From NCBI GenBank assembly GCA_002721705.1, contig PBLJ01000043.1:43647-107646 (forward strand): a DNA stretch of 64,000 nt, written 5' to 3'. The notes beneath the pieces are model-generated. The model had not been told where the DNA came from. It searched no databases and was given only the letters and a program-made list of their open reading frames with translations. This DNA comes from Opitutia bacterium (GTDB lineage: Bacteria > Verrucomicrobiota > Verrucomicrobiia > Opitutales > Seribacteraceae). Shown here piece by piece: positions 63,180-64,000 of this stretch (within the stretch, counting starts at the first letter, position 1; the number at the start of each line of letters is the position of its first letter). A program made the position numbers and the translations under genes.

Positions 63180-64000
63180 TCATTCCGCTAATCCCCAATG
63201 CTTGGTAAAGGGATAATAAATGAACAATGCTCTACCAACTATCTTTTGTTCCGGGACAAATCCCCAAGTTCTTCCGTCCAAGCTATGGTTCGAGTTGTCG
63301 CCCATGGCAAAGAAGCTCTTTTCGGGAATGGATAGGGATTTGTTTTGAGCCAACAAATTTTCAGCCCCATAACCGTTGTATCCTGCTGCTCGCTCCCGAT
63401 TTCTCTCAAATGCAATGCTGCCTTCTATCGGTTTGTCGTTCCGATAAAGATTACCTTCCTTCACCTCTAGGACATCGCCAGCAATTCCTACGAGTCTCTT
63501 GATATAATATTTTTCCTCATTCCTCGATTTAACTTTGTAGCAGGTGCCTGTTTCATCGAATACGATAAGCGGCACGTACTTGATGACGTTATCTTCGTTT
63601 GGAGTTAAAAATATTCCTTCCGAGGGAGTCTTTTCATCATCTATGGGGTGAAGAAAATAGACATTTGTCCTTTGACGGGTATCAAGCAGAATTTTGCTCG
63701 GAGTAAACTGAGCACGGTAGATTTTCCCTTCACTGGGCCAATTATCGAGAACGTCTTTGCGGAGGCGACTTTTGCCGTGATCCGTCAAGGCCCATTCTTC
63801 TTTTCCGGTTTTAGTAAAAAGAGCTTTTCCGTTCTTTGCGCTGATTTGGTCAGCATTCTTTAGGTCGGACGGGAATTGAATCTTAATATCGGGTCTCTCC
63901 TCCCAATAGCCGCGTTGGTAATCCAATAAAGGTTGATAGACCCTTTGATTCAGGACGTCCCGATTATATGCTGCTATGTTTTCGGTCTTGAAAACAATGG
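63180..64000 (-). CDS. lepB: Signal peptidase I, partial (N-terminus outside window)
   Basis: About 272 residues visible, open at the window edge; the track start (63926) is a TTG and not the true start. It cleaves signal peptides at the membrane. The catalytic Lys is in KYYIKRLVGIAGDVLEV and the C-terminal box is FFAMGDNSNHSLDGRTWGFVP. The Ser box (SMxPT) is not in the visible part, although about 145 residues precede the Lys; normally Ser lies about 55 residues before it. So a long insert is present (with EERPDIKIQFPSDLKNADQI and the TPSEGIFLTPNEDNV segment), as in some Verrucomicrobial LepB. This stretch is more AT-rich than its neighbours. Confidence 0.88.
   Translation of the reverse strand, partial: IVFKTENIAAYNRDVLNQRVYQPLLDYQRGYWEERPDIKIQFPSDLKNADQISAKNGKALFTKTGKEEWALTDHGKSRLRKDVLDNWPSEGKIYRAQFTPSKILLDTRQRTNVYFLHPIDDEKTPSEGIFLTPNEDNVIKYVPLIVFDETGTCYKVKSRNEEKYYIKRLVGIAGDVLEVKEGNLYRNDKPIEGSIAFERNRERAAGYNGYGAENLLAQNKSLSIPEKSFFAMGDNSNHSLDGRTWGFVPEQKIVGRALFIYYPFTKHWGLAE

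Noticed and set aside
1-64000. tRNA, rRNA, CRISPR array, IS element or prophage
   Set aside because: No cloverleaf-type arms with CCA context, no regularly spaced repeats, no transposase, integrase or phage structural motifs were seen in either strand.

Overview
The window reads as chromosomal DNA of a free-living Gram-negative bacterium, most likely of the Verrucomicrobiota (Opitutia/Puniceicoccales-like). This rests on several traits seen together: an rpoD with a long Lys/Ala-rich N-terminal extension next to dnaG, an arylsulfatase, PQQ-like propeller, DUF362 and sugar-isomerase set, VIT/VWA proteins, a signal peptidase with a very large insert, outer-membrane-type proteins, and an oleA/oleB pair. 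The lineage is an inference and no rRNA is present. I saw no tRNA, rRNA, CRISPR, IS element or prophage. Coding density is very high: genes in a row usually overlap by 1-4 nt or lie under 30 nt apart, and no gene-free stretch exceeds 300 bp.

Layout. 15-2450 (-): peptidoglycan amidase with LysM, pabA/trpG-type glutaminase, nrdR and an unknown protein. 2716-8976 (+): giant surface protein, outer-membrane barrel and a lysophospholipid acyltransferase, meeting ispH head-on. 9924-19736 (+): exported methyltransferase, POT peptide transporter, then the alpha-2-macroglobulin/PBP1C pair. 19733-24818 (-): a helical-repeat membrane protein and a VWA plus VIT-VWA exported pair. 25013-31783: unknown protein, lone ABC ATPase, a sulfatase on the other strand, PlsC and an MFS-PlsC-ligase-remnant fusion. 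31875-34557 (+): nrnA-truB-ribF. 34554-37097 (-): LMW phosphatase, fructosamine-kinase-like protein, hpt and a VTT membrane protein. 37188-39731 (+): SDR protein, then ybaB-recR-(unknown)-SUI1. 39768-45614 (-): tatA, rpoD, dnaG and a TPR lipoprotein. 45613-56638: secreted and catabolic genes, mechanosensitive channel, GH20 hexosaminidase and sodium symporter. 56777-61457 (+): a five-gene lipid operon. 61473-64000 (-): malQ and a partial lepB.

The most notable system is the operon at 56777-61457: CrtI-like FAD desaturase/isomerase, FabZ-type dehydratase, FabI-type enoyl reductase, OleA and OleB. OleA and OleB act in head-to-head (Claisen) condensation of two fatty acyl groups and in beta-lactone decarboxylation to long-chain olefins. 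Here they are co-transcribed with acyl-chain-modifying enzymes while OleC and OleD are absent from the window, suggesting a dedicated, perhaps polyunsaturated, hydrocarbon or ketone pathway. Two further oddities are in the replication/transcription core: a DnaG primase that has lost three of four zinc ligands, and a 110-nt out-of-frame overlap between the 3' end of dnaG and the 5' end of rpoD that encodes an acidic tail in one frame and a basic tail in the other.
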